DNA of 64,000 bases, taken from the NCBI RefSeq assembly GCF_031583065.1, contig NZ_CP134053.1, forward strand, positions 6,923,001 to 6,987,000, given 5' to 3'. Of the stretch, positions 43,480-52,541 are shown piece by piece. The stretch comes from Streptomyces sp. CGMCC 4.7035. Lineage in GTDB: Bacteria > Actinomycetota > Actinomycetes > Streptomycetales > Streptomycetaceae. Each line of letters opens with the position of its first letter. Position 1 is the first letter of the stretch. The notes below the pieces were generated by a model. That model had not been told where the DNA came from. It did not search any database and was given only the letters and a program-made list of their open reading frames with translations. A program made the translations under genes and the position numbers.

Positions 43480-43952
43480 CGACGACGACCGGCCCCGAGA
43501 TCCCCGAACTCGAAGCGCAGGAGCGGCGCCTGACGCTTCCTCACTTCACCTACGACGACGCGTGGGCCCTGGGCACCCTGCTGGTCGAGCTGGCGCGGGC
43601 GCGCAGCGCCCCGGTCGCGATCGACATCCGCCGCGGCGGCCAGCAGCTCTTCCACGCGGCGCTGCCCGGATCGACCCCGGACAACGACGCCTGGATCGAC
43701 CGCAAGCGCCGCGTCGTCGAGCGCTACGGCTGCTCCTCCCTGCTGGTCGGCTCCCGCTTCCGCGCGAAGGGCACGACCTTCGAGGAGTCCTCCCGCCTCG
43801 ACCCCGACGTCTACGCGGCCCACGGCGGCGCGTTCCCGATCACGGTCGAGGGCGCGGGCGTGATCGGCACGGTGGTGGTCTCCGGCCTGCCACAGGTGGA
43901 GGACCATGCGTTGGTGGTGGAGGCGCTGGAGAGGTTCAAGGACGAGGGGTAG
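43476..43952 (+). CDS. UPF0303 / heme-degrading-domain-like protein
   Basis: 158 residues from a GTG overlapping the oxidoreductase stop. It shows the UPF0303 pattern: DDAWALGTLLVELARARSAP, VAIDIRRGGQQLFHAALPGS, DNDAWIDRKRRVVERYG and AHGGAFPITVEGAGVIGTVV. Relatives are called heme-degrading (GlcG/HbpS-like) but biochemical proof for this branch is thin. Translational coupling suggests it serves the oxidoreductase pathway. Confidence 0.88.
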   Translation: MTTTTGPEIPELEAQERRLTLPHFTYDDAWALGTLLVELARARSAPVAIDIRRGGQQLFHAALPGSTPDNDAWIDRKRRVVERYGCSSLLVGSRFRAKGTTFEESSRLDPDVYAAHGGAFPITVEGAGVIGTVVVSGLPQVEDHALVVEALERFKDEG

Positions 43953-43954
43953 GT

Positions 43955-43973
43955 GCGCCCCTGAAAGGGGCGC
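43955..43973 (+). terminator. Hairpin terminator after the oxidoreductase operon
   Basis: GCGCCCC-TGAAA-GGGGCGC hairpin three bases after the UPF0303 stop, a very common Streptomyces operon end. Confidence 0.85.
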
Positions 43974-44076
43974 GGGGCTGTGACACTATGCGGCTCCGCC
44001 GCGTGGGCGCGACCAGCCACCGACAGCCCGCAGCTGACGCACCACCCGCAGTTCCCCGGCTCCCCCAGCGGAGCGC

Positions 44077-44934
44077 CTACGCGTCTTTGAACTCCTGCCG
44101 CTGCCGCCCAAGCCCTTGGATCTCGAGCTCGACCACATCCCCGGCCCGCAAAAACGGCTTCGGCTCGGGCTCCCCGAGCGCAACCCCCGCCGGCGTACCG
44201 GTGTTGATGACGTCACCCGGGTACAGGGTCATGAACTGGCTGACGTACCGCACGACTTCGGCGACCGGGAAGATCTGCTCGGCGGTGGTCCCGTCCTGCT
44301 TCAGCTCCCCGTTGACCCAGAGCTTCAGGGACAGGTCCTGCGGATCGGCGACCTCGTCCGCCGTCACCAGCCACGGCCCCAGCGGATTGAACGTCTCGCA
44401 GTTCTTCCCCTTGTCCCAGGTCCCGCCGCGCTCGATCTGGAACTCGCGCTCGGAGACGTCGTGCGCCACCGCGTACCCGGCGACGTGCGCGAGCGCCTCC
44501 TCGTGCGACTCCAGGTAGCGGGCCGTACGGCCGATGACGACCGCCAGCTCGACCTCCCAGTCGGTCTTGGTGGACCCGCGCGGCACGAGCACGGTGTCGT
44601 GGGGCCCGACCACCGTGTCGGCCGCCTTGAAGAAGATCACCGGCTCGGCGGGCGGCTCGGCACCGGTCTCACGGGCGTGGTCGTGGTAGTTCAGCCCGAT
44701 GCAGACGATCTTGCCGATCCGGGCGAGCGGCGGCCCGACGCGCAGCCCGGTGGCGTCCAGCTCCGGCAGCTCGCCCGACTCGGCGGCGGCGCGGATCCGG
44801 TCGAGCGCCACTTCGTCGGCGAGGAGCGTTCCGTCGATGTCCGGGACGAGACCCGACAGGTCCCGCAGGGTCCCCTCGGCGTCGAGCAGAGCGGGCCGCT
44901 CCGCCCCCGCCGTACCGACTCGCAGCAGCTTCAT
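44077..44934 (-). CDS. Fumarylacetoacetate hydrolase-family protein
   Basis: 285 residues; start ATG (MKLLRVG) after GGGAG. N-terminal small domain then the FAH barrel: KIVCIGLNYHDHARETG, metal-ligand acids in TDWEVELAVVIGR, AHDVSEREFQIERGGTWDKG, and GDVINTGTPAGVALG. Probable hydrolase/decarboxylase of a 2-keto acid from sugar or aromatic breakdown; it may act with the adjacent oxidoreductase operon, which is convergent. Confidence 0.93.
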   Translation of the reverse strand: MKLLRVGTAGAERPALLDAEGTLRDLSGLVPDIDGTLLADEVALDRIRAAAESGELPELDATGLRVGPPLARIGKIVCIGLNYHDHARETGAEPPAEPVIFFKAADTVVGPHDTVLVPRGSTKTDWEVELAVVIGRTARYLESHEEALAHVAGYAVAHDVSEREFQIERGGTWDKGKNCETFNPLGPWLVTADEVADPQDLSLKLWVNGELKQDGTTAEQIFPVAEVVRYVSQFMTLYPGDVINTGTPAGVALGEPEPKPFLRAGDVVELEIQGLGRQRQEFKDA

Positions 44935-45091
44935 GATCACAATCTCCCTCGATCGCATGCAGCCCGCCCGATGGAGGTGACCGGCCGGAGTGCGGTCCGC
45001 GCCCAGCCATCGGAGGACTGGTCGATCCTCCAAGGTCACAGGCCGGTCCGCAATACCCCGTTCACGGACTGGACCACCGGTCCCTGGCGGC

Positions 45092-45820
45092 TCAGCGGTA
45101 CAGCACCGCCCGCTCGACCGCGCTCCACGCCGTACTGGTCACCATGTACAGCGCGGCGGCCAGCGGTACGACGGCCACGGTGACGAGGGTGAAGAAGGAC
45201 AGGAACGGCATGATCTTGGTGACCGCACCGAGGCCCGGCACCTGTTCGCCGTCGCCGACCGGGACAGGGCTCGGGTTCGCGGCCGTCATCCGCTTCGCAT
45301 TCCGGTAGTTGAACGCGGCGACGGCCGCGACGAGCGCGAACAGCCCGAGGTAGACCAGCCCGGCCGCCCCGAGGAGTCCTCCGTGACCGAGCGCGTCGGC
45401 CCACCGGTCGCCGAGGGGCGCGGCGAACAGCGTGTGGGTGAGCAGGTCGTTGCTCTCGCCGCCGATCCTCGTGCTGGAGAAGAGGTGGTAGAGGAGGAAG
45501 AAGGCGGGCGCCTGGAGAAGGCTGGGCAGAAGGCCGGACAGTGGGGAGACCTGTTCCTCCGCGTGCAGGGCGAGAACCGCCTTCTGGAGCTTCTCGGGGT
45601 TCTTCGCGTGCTTCCTGCGCAGCTCGGCGATCTTCGGTTGCAGCTTGGCGCGCGCCTTCTGCCCGCGCGCCGCGGCCCGCGACAGGGGGTGGACGAGGAG
45701 TCGTACGAGCGCGGTGAACAGGACGATCGCAGCGGCTGCCGCGGAGGCGTGGAAGAGCGGCTGGAGCAGGTCGGCCAGCCGCTCGACCAGCCCTGCGAAC
45801 ACGGACATGAATGCGGACAT
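45092..45820 (-). CDS. YidC/Oxa1-family membrane insertase paralogue
   Basis: 242 residues, shorter than the housekeeping YidC. Five predicted helices; the cytoplasmic hairpin KLQPKIAELRRKHAKNPEKL follows an Arg-containing helix (VRLLVHPLSR), as in active YidC. LPSLLQAPAFFLLYHLFS and KIMPFLSFFTLVTVAVVPLA are typical. A second, specialised insertase is inferred, since the main yidC sits near oriC. The DUF6412 gene lies upstream beyond a minisatellite. Confidence 0.88.
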   Translation of the reverse strand: MSAFMSVFAGLVERLADLLQPLFHASAAAAAIVLFTALVRLLVHPLSRAAARGQKARAKLQPKIAELRRKHAKNPEKLQKAVLALHAEEQVSPLSGLLPSLLQAPAFFLLYHLFSSTRIGGESNDLLTHTLFAAPLGDRWADALGHGGLLGAAGLVYLGLFALVAAVAAFNYRNAKRMTAANPSPVPVGDGEQVPGLGAVTKIMPFLSFFTLVTVAVVPLAAALYMVTSTAWSAVERAVLYR

Positions 45821-45925
45821 GGGTGGGAGCCCTCCGGGGTCTGTCTCGTCGTGCCGGGTGGGAAGAGGTTGAAGAGGTTTCGGCATGACGACCCGCGCGG
45901 GGTCACGGACGTGCGGCGTCCACGG

Positions 45926-46258
45926 AGGTACGACGGCGTACGGACGCACGACGGCTTGCACGGACGCACGACGGCTTACGCAAACGCACGACGGCTGGCA
46001 CGCACGCACGACGGCTTAGGCAAACGCACGACGGCAAGCACGGACGTACGACGGCTTACGCAGACGCACGACGGCGAACACGCACGTACGGCGGCTACGC
46101 AGACGCACGACGGCCAGCACGCACGTACGACGGCTCACGCAGACGCACGACGGCTAAGGCGGACATGCTGCGGCATGCACGGACGCGTGACGGCTAGGCG
46201 GACATGCGACGGCATGCACGGACGCGCGACGGCGCACACGAACGTACGACGGTGATGT
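45926..46258. repeat. Long 20-bp tandem repeat array
   Basis: About sixteen units of type ACGCACGACGGCTTACGCAA, nearly all exactly 20 bp, with alternating sub-variants that give a 40-bp higher-order period. It fills the space 45821-46261 between the DUF6412 and YidC-like genes on the minus strand. No direct-repeat/spacer alternation, so it is not CRISPR. Confidence 0.9.
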
Positions 46259-46261
46259 GCC

Positions 46262-46579
46262 CTACGCGACGGTCGTCGGAAGGGCGCGCCCCGGTGCCCG
46301 CGGTCGGGTACGGCCCCGGGCGTCGGGGTCCCGCTGCGGCAGGAAGGCGGTGCGGTGTTCGCGGTCGCGGATGGCCGTGCGCACCCGGGTCGGCGGCACG
46401 ACGGGCACGCTGCGCGCGGCGATCAGCGCGCAGACGGCGAGGGCAGAACCGGCCGCGGCGGTCGCGGCGAAGGCGAAGGCGACGGCGGCGGAGAGGCCGC
46501 CGGTGTCGAGGACGGCGACCTCGAGGAGCAGGAGCAGCAGCACGGCGGCGGGGCGCAGATTCGCCCAGGTCCGGATCAT
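46262..46579 (-). CDS. DUF6412 membrane protein
   Basis: 105 residues; ATG with GGGAGGGA upstream. Two hydrophobic helices (PAAVLLLLLLEVAVLDTG and AAVAFAFAATAAAGSALAVC), then a basic, proline-rich tail. It fits the small DUF6412 family which in Streptomyces sits next to this YidC paralogue, possibly as its client or partner (inferred). Confidence 0.8.
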   Translation of the reverse strand: MIRTWANLRPAAVLLLLLLEVAVLDTGGLSAAVAFAFAATAAAGSALAVCALIAARSVPVVPPTRVRTAIRDREHRTAFLPQRDPDARGRTRPRAPGRALPTTVA

Positions 46580-46635
46580 CGGCTTCCCTCCCCCAACTTG
46601 CCTGTCTCCTAAGGCGCTTACGTTACCCACCGCCG

Positions 46636-47169
46636 TTATACATGATCGGTCTCGATCGGCTGCAGCAGCCTCTTCGGCTTGAGCAGCGCCCTGCTGACCG
46701 GGTTGGCCGGGTTCGGGTCGAGTCCGGGTCCCGGCACCATTTCGACGTCGGAAACGGGTACGACGGTTCCGCAGTCGGGGCATTCGCCGTACGGGCCGAG
46801 GTCTTTCTCCGTGCCGCAGGTCGCGTGCCGGAAGGCGCGCAGTTGCGTCTCGGAGAAGTGTTCGCGACCCCACAGGCCGAGTGCGCGCAGGGTGGGCCAC
46901 AGGGCGATGCCACGGTCGGTGAGGACGTACTCGTCCCGCGGCGGCGACTCCTGGTAGCGGCGCTTCTCCAGGATTCCCTCGGCGGTGAGGGTCTGGAGGC
47001 GGGCCGCGAGGACGGCGCGCGGGATGCCGAGGTGGACGAGGAAGTCGTTGTAGCGCCGTACGCCGTAGAGCGCGTCGCGCACGACGAGCAGCGTCCAGCG
47101 CTCGCCGACGACCTCCAGCGCACGGGCGATGGAGCACTCCTGCGTCGCGTAGTCCTTGCCGAGAGCCAT
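46636..47169 (-). CDS. HxlR-family transcriptional regulator with C-terminal Cys domain
   Basis: 177 residues. The winged helix begins with Cys12 (TQECSIARALEVVGERWTLL), the redox/aldehyde-sensing cysteine position in HxlR proteins, followed by RYNDFLVHLGIPRAVLAARL. The extra C-terminal part (HATCGTEKDLGPYGECPDCG) could be a zinc ribbon. Divergent from the MFS exporter gene; three operator copies lie between, so it probably represses the exporter and itself. Confidence 0.92.
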   Translation of the reverse strand: MALGKDYATQECSIARALEVVGERWTLLVVRDALYGVRRYNDFLVHLGIPRAVLAARLQTLTAEGILEKRRYQESPPRDEYVLTDRGIALWPTLRALGLWGREHFSETQLRAFRHATCGTEKDLGPYGECPDCGTVVPVSDVEMVPGPGLDPNPANPVSRALLKPKRLLQPIETDHV

Positions 47170-47200
47170 GGCCCTACTGTAGCCACTTTCCGGCGTATGA

Positions 47201-47293
47201 GTTCATTCACTGAACTGATTCCTCCAAATTGGTTCAATGACCGAACCGAGGCTGTTACGGTCGTAGGCCTACCCAAGGTTCAATGACTGAACC
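47201..47293. promoter_or_regulatory. Triple operator of the HxlR regulator
   Basis: Three near-identical palindromes: GTTCATTCACTGAAC (47201-47215), GGTTCAATGACCGAACC (47231-47247) and GGTTCAATGACTGAACC (47277-47293). Centres are 31 and 46 bp apart in the intergenic region of the regulator and exporter genes. Confidence 0.85.
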
Positions 47294-47326
47294 TGTTGCC
47301 CCCTACCCGCCCCGGAAGGGCAGGCC

Positions 47327-48748
47327 ATGTCACAGCCGGCACGCACCACGGAAACCACCGCCGCCCGCGCGCTCCCACAGACCTCGCAGAGCTCCCAGAC
47401 CTCCCAGACCTCGCAGACCCCACGAGCGACCCCCACTCTTGCCCTGACCAGCGCGGCCACCGCCATGGCGCTGATGACGTACACCGCGCCGGTGGTCACC
47501 CTCCCCGACACCGCCGCCGCCCTGCACACCTCGGTCTCCGCGCAGGCCTGGCTGCTCAACGGCACCCCGCTGGGCCTGGCCGCGCTGCTCCTGGTGGCCG
47601 GCAGCCTCGCCGACGACTACGGCCGCCGCCGGATCTTCCTGGCCGGCACGGTCGCCCTCGGCCTCACCACGGCGTTCGGCGCCCTCGCGACCTCGACCTG
47701 GCTGTTCACGCTGGCCCGCATCACGCAGGGCGCGGCGAGCGCGGCGATCCTCGCCAGCAGCCTCGGCCTGCTGGTACACGCCTTCCCGACCCCACGCGGC
47801 AGGCTGCACGCGACCGGCGTGTGGGGCGCGTTCGTCAGCGGGGGCATCGCGGTGGGCCCCCTGGTCGCCGGGTCGCTGCCCAACTGGCGGCTGGCGTACG
47901 AGATCCTGGGCGCCGCCACGCTGGTGATCGCGGCCCTGTCGGCACGCGCCCTGACGGAGTCCCGCGCACCCCGGGGCGGCCGCCCCGACCTGGCGGGGGC
48001 CACGGTCTTCAGCCTCGCTCTCGTCTCCCTGGTCGCCGCGCTCACGCTGGGCCGCGACGGCTGGCTGCGCGCACCGGTGGCCCTGCTGTTCGCGGCGGCC
48101 GTGGTCCTGATCGCGGCCTTCGCCCTGATCGAACACCGCACCCGCACCCCCATGATCGACCTCGCCCTGCTGCGCCGGCCGCGCTTCCTCGGCTCCGCGG
48201 CGGCCGGCCTGTTCACGGGCCTGGCGGTGATCGGCCTGTTCAGCTTCCTGCCCGCGCTGCTCCAGCGGACGCTGGGCATGACGCCGATGGCCACCGCATG
48301 GCTGTTCCTGCTCTGGTCCGGACTGTCCTTCACGGTCGCGCTCCAGGCGAAGCGGCTGGCGGGCCGCGTCTCACCGCGCCACCAACTGGCCCTCGGCTTC
48401 GTGCTCCACGCCGCGGGCGTCCTGACCATGCTCGGCGCGGTCGGCTCGGGATCCTGGACCCGCCTGCTGCCCGGCCTGTTGATCGGCGGCGTGGGCAGCG
48501 GCCTGCTGAACGCCGCACTCCCCCTCGTCTCCGTGGAGTCGGTCCCCACCGAACGGGCGGCGATGGGCTCGGGCGCCCAGCAGACGTTCCGCTACATCGG
48601 TTCGTGCGCGGGCGTCGCCCTCACCATCGCACTGGTGACGTCGGGCGGCGGCTCGCCGGCACACGGGGCGAACGTCGCGATGGTCGTCTCGGTGGGCCTG
48701 GCGCTCGTGGGTGCGCTCGGCGTACTGCTGCTGCGCGAACGCGCCTGA
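47327..48748 (+). CDS. MFS drug:H+ antiporter (DHA2-type exporter)
   Basis: 473 residues, 14-helix DHA2 type. A QTSQSSQTSQTSQT repeat lies at the N-terminus. Motif A region SLADDYGRRRIFL and motif C-like GIAVGPLVAGSL are present. Likely exports a toxic small molecule sensed by the neighbouring HxlR protein. SD GGAAGG. Confidence 0.92.
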   Translation: MSQPARTTETTAARALPQTSQSSQTSQTSQTPRATPTLALTSAATAMALMTYTAPVVTLPDTAAALHTSVSAQAWLLNGTPLGLAALLLVAGSLADDYGRRRIFLAGTVALGLTTAFGALATSTWLFTLARITQGAASAAILASSLGLLVHAFPTPRGRLHATGVWGAFVSGGIAVGPLVAGSLPNWRLAYEILGAATLVIAALSARALTESRAPRGGRPDLAGATVFSLALVSLVAALTLGRDGWLRAPVALLFAAAVVLIAAFALIEHRTRTPMIDLALLRRPRFLGSAAAGLFTGLAVIGLFSFLPALLQRTLGMTPMATAWLFLLWSGLSFTVALQAKRLAGRVSPRHQLALGFVLHAAGVLTMLGAVGSGSWTRLLPGLLIGGVGSGLLNAALPLVSVESVPTERAAMGSGAQQTFRYIGSCAGVALTIALVTSGGGSPAHGANVAMVVSVGLALVGALGVLLLRERA

Positions 48749-48812
48749 CCGTCAGATGAGGCGGGCCTTCGGCTTGCACGGGCCCTCCCGACCGTGCCGA
48801 AGGCTGGCTGCC

Positions 48813-49607
48813 TCAGCGAGGCCGCGCGGAGGCGAGCGTGCCCCACACCACGAGCCGGTACCGGGAGGTGAACTCCGGGGTGCAGGTGGTGAGGGTGAGG
48901 TAGTACCCGGGCCGGTCGTACCCGTACGACGGCTTGACGGTGCTGCGGGGCACGGGCGCGATGACGCCTCCGTCGCGGGCGGACGTCTGCGCGAGGATCC
49001 AGTCGACGACGTACGTGTACGTGGCGGTCCTGGTCTCGACGGTGACGGTGTCCCCGCGCCGCATCCGGTTGAGGTGCCGGAAGGGTTCGCCATGGGTGTT
49101 CCGGTGCCCGGCGAGCGCGAAATTGCCCGCCTGACCGGGTTGGGCGGTGCCCGGATAGTGGCCGACGTACCCCTTGTTGAGCACGCCGGTCTTGCTGATG
49201 CCTTCGGCGATGGGGGCCTGGAGGGAGAGCCGGGGGATGGTGAGGACGGCGTAGGCCTGGGAGGGGGCGGGGTGGGCGGCGACGACCGCCTGCCCCTGCC
49301 GCTGCCGCCGCTGTTGCCGGTCGGCCTTCGTGGTGGTGGTGCTGCTGCCGCCGGCCTCGGGCGTACTCGCGGATCCGCCCACCGACGAGTCACCGGTCTC
49401 ACCGGGCTCCGTCCACTCCCGCTCCAACGCCTGAACCTTCCGCTCGGCCCCCTGCCTGGCCTCCCGGTTGGTCCACCACAGCTGATGCACGACGAACAGC
49501 ATGAGCACGAGGCCGACGGTGACGAACAGTTCCCCACCGGTCCAGAGGGCGCGGCGGCGGAGGGCACGGCGCCGCCGGGTGCGGTGTACCACCACGGGAG
49601 CGCGCAT
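48813..49607 (-). CDS. Class E sortase
   Basis: 264 residues. Basic N-terminus, one membrane helix (ELFVTVGLVLMLFVVHQLWW), a charged linker, then the sortase barrel with His in FALAGHRNTHG, Cys in YLTLTTCTPEF and Arg in SRYRLVVWG. Class E sortases recognise LAXTG; the protein encoded at 39922-40848 carries LANTG. Confidence 0.94.
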   Translation of the reverse strand: MRAPVVVHRTRRRRALRRRALWTGGELFVTVGLVLMLFVVHQLWWTNREARQGAERKVQALEREWTEPGETGDSSVGGSASTPEAGGSSTTTTKADRQQRRQRQGQAVVAAHPAPSQAYAVLTIPRLSLQAPIAEGISKTGVLNKGYVGHYPGTAQPGQAGNFALAGHRNTHGEPFRHLNRMRRGDTVTVETRTATYTYVVDWILAQTSARDGGVIAPVPRSTVKPSYGYDRPGYYLTLTTCTPEFTSRYRLVVWGTLASARPR

Positions 49608-49920
49608 GCGTCCGCCTCCTTCACCGGGGCCGCACGCACGATAGGGGCTCCCCCTTCAAGTCACCAGCCCCGTACGAGGAGTGCCCCCTACCGGATCCCT
49701 CCTGGATCCCTGCCGGATCATCCCTGCCGGACCCCGACCGGACCCCGACCGGACCCCGACCGAACCTCTACCGGCACTTCGTACACCGGTTTTAGAAAGG
49801 GCCGTCACAACCCTCGACAACCCCATGCGTCACACCCGATCCTTCGTGATGGCATCAGCGAGACCGGTCGACGCCGGAGGGACGACCCGCGTTCGATCGG
49901 CACGGAGAGGCGGAGAAGCC
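49608..49920. other. Intergenic region with 12-bp GGACCCCGACC repeats
   Basis: Holds a short tandem run of about 12-bp units (CGGACCCCGACC) near 49730-49770 and preceding CCTGCCGGATC repeats. Promoter region for the GH30 gene; no gene seen. Confidence 0.6.
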
Positions 49921-51396
49921 ATGATCCGACGCAGAACCCTGCTGGCCGCCGCGGGCGGCACCTTCCTCGGGACCGCCCTGGCGACCGGCACCGCACGGGC
50001 CGACGCGACCATCGCCGTCAACCCGGCCACCACGTACGGGAGCTGGGAGGGCTGGGGCACCTCCCTGGCCTGGTGGGCCAATGTGTTCGGCGCCCGGGAC
50101 GACTTCGCCGACATCTTCTTCACCACCAAGTCGGTGGCGTACAGCGGCAGGACGCTCCCCGGCCTGGGCCTGAACATCGCCCGCTACAACCTGGGCGCGT
50201 GCAGCTCGAACAGCGTGAACGGCGAGACCATGGTGGCCTCCCCCAACATCCCCTCCTTCAAGCAGATCGAGGGCTACTGGCAGGACTGGAACAACGAGGA
50301 CCCGACCTCCTCGGCCTGGAAGTGGACGGCGGACGCGACGCAGCGCGCCATGCTCGTCAAGGCGACCCAGCGGGGCGCGACCAGCGAGCTGTTCGCCAAC
50401 TCCCCCATGTGGTGGATGTGCCTGAACCACAACCCGTCCGGCGCCTCCGGCGGCGGCAACAACCTCCAGTCCTGGAACTACCGCCAGCACGCCTCGCACC
50501 TGGCGGCGGTGGCCCTCTACGCCAAGAACAACTGGGGCGTGAACTTCGCGACGGTCGAGGCCTTCAACGAACCGTCCTCCAGCTGGTGGACCGCGACCGG
50601 CACCCAGGAGGGCTGCCACATGGACGCGACCGTGCAGTCGGCGGTCCTCCCGTACGTACGCAGCGAACTGGACAAGCGCGGCCTGACGAGCACGAAGATC
50701 TCGGCATCGGACGAGACGAACTACGACCTGGCGCGCACGACGTGGGGGTCTTTCGGGACGTCGACAAAGGCGCTGGTGAACCGGGTCAACGTCCACGGCT
50801 ACCAGGGCTCGGGCGGCCGGCGCGACCTCCTCTACACGGACGTGGTGAAGACGTCGGGCAAGGCCCTGTGGAACTCGGAGACGGGCGACGGCGACGCCAC
50901 CGGCCTCACCCTGGCGAGCAACCTGCTCCTCGACTTCCGCTGGCTGCACCCGACGGCCTGGGTCTACTGGCAGGTGATGGACCCGACGGCGAGCTGGGCG
51001 ATGATCGCGTACGACGAGAACACGCTCCAGCCGGGCGCGGTCCAGACGAAGTACTACGTGATGGCGCAGTTCAGCCGCCATATCCGCCCCGGGATGACGA
51101 TCATCGACACGGGCGTGGACTACGCGGTGGCGGCCCTGGACAAGACGGCGAAGCGCCTGGTGATCGTGGCGGCGAACAAGTCCTCCTCCACCCAGACGCT
51201 GACCTTCGACCTCTCCCGCTTCACGACGGTGACGGGCGGTACGGGCGGTGTGGTCCCGCGCTGGAACACGGTGACGGGCGGCAGCGGCGACCTGTACACG
51301 TCACACACGGACACGTATCTGAGCGGGAAGACGGTGGCCGTGCCGTTCGCGGCGGGGGCGGTGCAGACGTTGCAGGTGGACGGGGTGGTGGCGTAG
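49921..51396 (+). CDS. Secreted GH30-type glycosidase, probable endo-beta-1,6-galactanase
   Basis: 491 residues. Tat-type signal MIRRRTLLAAAGGTFLGTAL with cleavage near TARA. The catalytic TIM barrel starts SWEGWGTSLAWWANVFG; acid/base Glu217 in EAFNEPSSSWW and nucleophile Glu320 in LWNSETGDGD. A C-terminal beta-sandwich (about 395-490) is normal for GH30. I recall close Streptomyces relatives characterised as endo-beta-1,6-galactanases (GH30_5), acting on plant arabinogalactan. Confidence 0.88.
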   Translation: MIRRRTLLAAAGGTFLGTALATGTARADATIAVNPATTYGSWEGWGTSLAWWANVFGARDDFADIFFTTKSVAYSGRTLPGLGLNIARYNLGACSSNSVNGETMVASPNIPSFKQIEGYWQDWNNEDPTSSAWKWTADATQRAMLVKATQRGATSELFANSPMWWMCLNHNPSGASGGGNNLQSWNYRQHASHLAAVALYAKNNWGVNFATVEAFNEPSSSWWTATGTQEGCHMDATVQSAVLPYVRSELDKRGLTSTKISASDETNYDLARTTWGSFGTSTKALVNRVNVHGYQGSGGRRDLLYTDVVKTSGKALWNSETGDGDATGLTLASNLLLDFRWLHPTAWVYWQVMDPTASWAMIAYDENTLQPGAVQTKYYVMAQFSRHIRPGMTIIDTGVDYAVAALDKTAKRLVIVAANKSSSTQTLTFDLSRFTTVTGGTGGVVPRWNTVTGGSGDLYTSHTDTYLSGKTVAVPFAAGAVQTLQVDGVVA

Positions 51397-51507
51397 GCGG
51401 GCGCCCCTGGGCGCGCTGAAGGACCCGACCCGCCAGAAAACGTCTGCCGCCGTCCCTGGCCTGCGAATCTCTCTCGTTTGTCGGTCGGCGGCAGTACGGT
51501 GTCCCCC

Positions 51508-52524
51508 ATGCGCCCCGACACGCCTGCCGAGAACGTCGACCACAACGCCGAAGCAGCACGCCTGGAGCGGACTGCCGGCCTGTATCCCGAGGACGCGGAA
51601 CACCTGCTGCTGCAGGCCGCAGCCCACCGGGAACTGGCCGGCGACCGCCCGGGAGCGACGGCGCTGTACGACCGCCTGCTCTCCTCTCCCGACCCGCTGG
51701 ACAACCCCCACCTGGTACGAGCCCTGAAGGCGTCGAACCTGTGGGAGTACGACCACGAGGCGGAGGCCCGGGCGATCATCGAGGGCGTCCGCGCGGCCTC
51801 CCCCCGGCACCCGGCCCCCTGGCTGATCGTCGCGGAGTCCCTGGAGGCGCACGACGAGCTGGAGGCGTCGGAGGCGACGTTCACGGAGGGCCTGAGACTG
51901 CTGGTCGGAGACGCGGCCGAACCCCCGCAGTCCACACATCCACTCCTCTACGGCCGCCACCGGGTCCGCCGCATGCTGGGCGCGGCGCACGACGAGTGGG
52001 ACATGCTGGCGGACACCGTCCACTCCTCCACGGTCTCCCTGGACGAGCTCCACGACCCGAAGCGGATCTGGTCCCTGGGCTCGGACAACCCGGCGGAACT
52101 GGCGGCGGAGATCATCCGCCTGCGCGCGGAACTGGGCGCCTACCGCGAGGCCCTCTCCCGCCCGTTCCCGGTGGCGGTCCTGCACTGGCCGGCACCCGAA
52201 CTGGCGGAGCTGCTGTCGGCGTACCCGACGCTGACCACCGAGTACCCGTCCCACGAGGAGCACCTGGCGACGATAGAGGCGTCCCTGAGGGAACTGGCGG
52301 CCTCGGGCACCCCGAACCTGGGCATCGTGCCGGGGACGGTCCCGTCGTACGAGGCGTTCGCGGCGTCGGAGGGCGCATCACCGGAGGACGCGGCGCTGCT
52401 CCCGCAGTATGCGACGACGCTGGCGGCTCGGGGACGAGCGGTGGCTTGGCCGCCGGAGGCCGGGACGGGGTGTTGGTGCGGGTCGGGGCGGGTGTACGAG
52501 GAGTGCCACGGGAAGACCTCCTGA
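51508..52524 (+). CDS. TPR-like protein with C-terminal SEC-C zinc motif
   Basis: 338 residues. Helical repeats in the first half (RLERTAGLYPEDAEHLLLQA, AGDRPGATALYDRLLSS). The end is a SEC-C metal-binding motif, CWCGSGRVYEECHGK, as in SecA tails and many stand-alone proteins. Function unknown; the SEC-C motif binds zinc and can contact SecB-like or ribosomal partners. Monocistronic. Confidence 0.88.
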   Translation: MRPDTPAENVDHNAEAARLERTAGLYPEDAEHLLLQAAAHRELAGDRPGATALYDRLLSSPDPLDNPHLVRALKASNLWEYDHEAEARAIIEGVRAASPRHPAPWLIVAESLEAHDELEASEATFTEGLRLLVGDAAEPPQSTHPLLYGRHRVRRMLGAAHDEWDMLADTVHSSTVSLDELHDPKRIWSLGSDNPAELAAEIIRLRAELGAYREALSRPFPVAVLHWPAPELAELLSAYPTLTTEYPSHEEHLATIEASLRELAASGTPNLGIVPGTVPSYEAFAASEGASPEDAALLPQYATTLAARGRAVAWPPEAGTGCWCGSGRVYEECHGKTS

Positions 52525-52541
52525 CGGAGGCCGCCTGACGT

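Noticed and set aside
45926..46258. CRISPR array
   Set aside because: Repeats are contiguous and degenerate with no spacers, and there are no cas genes nearby.
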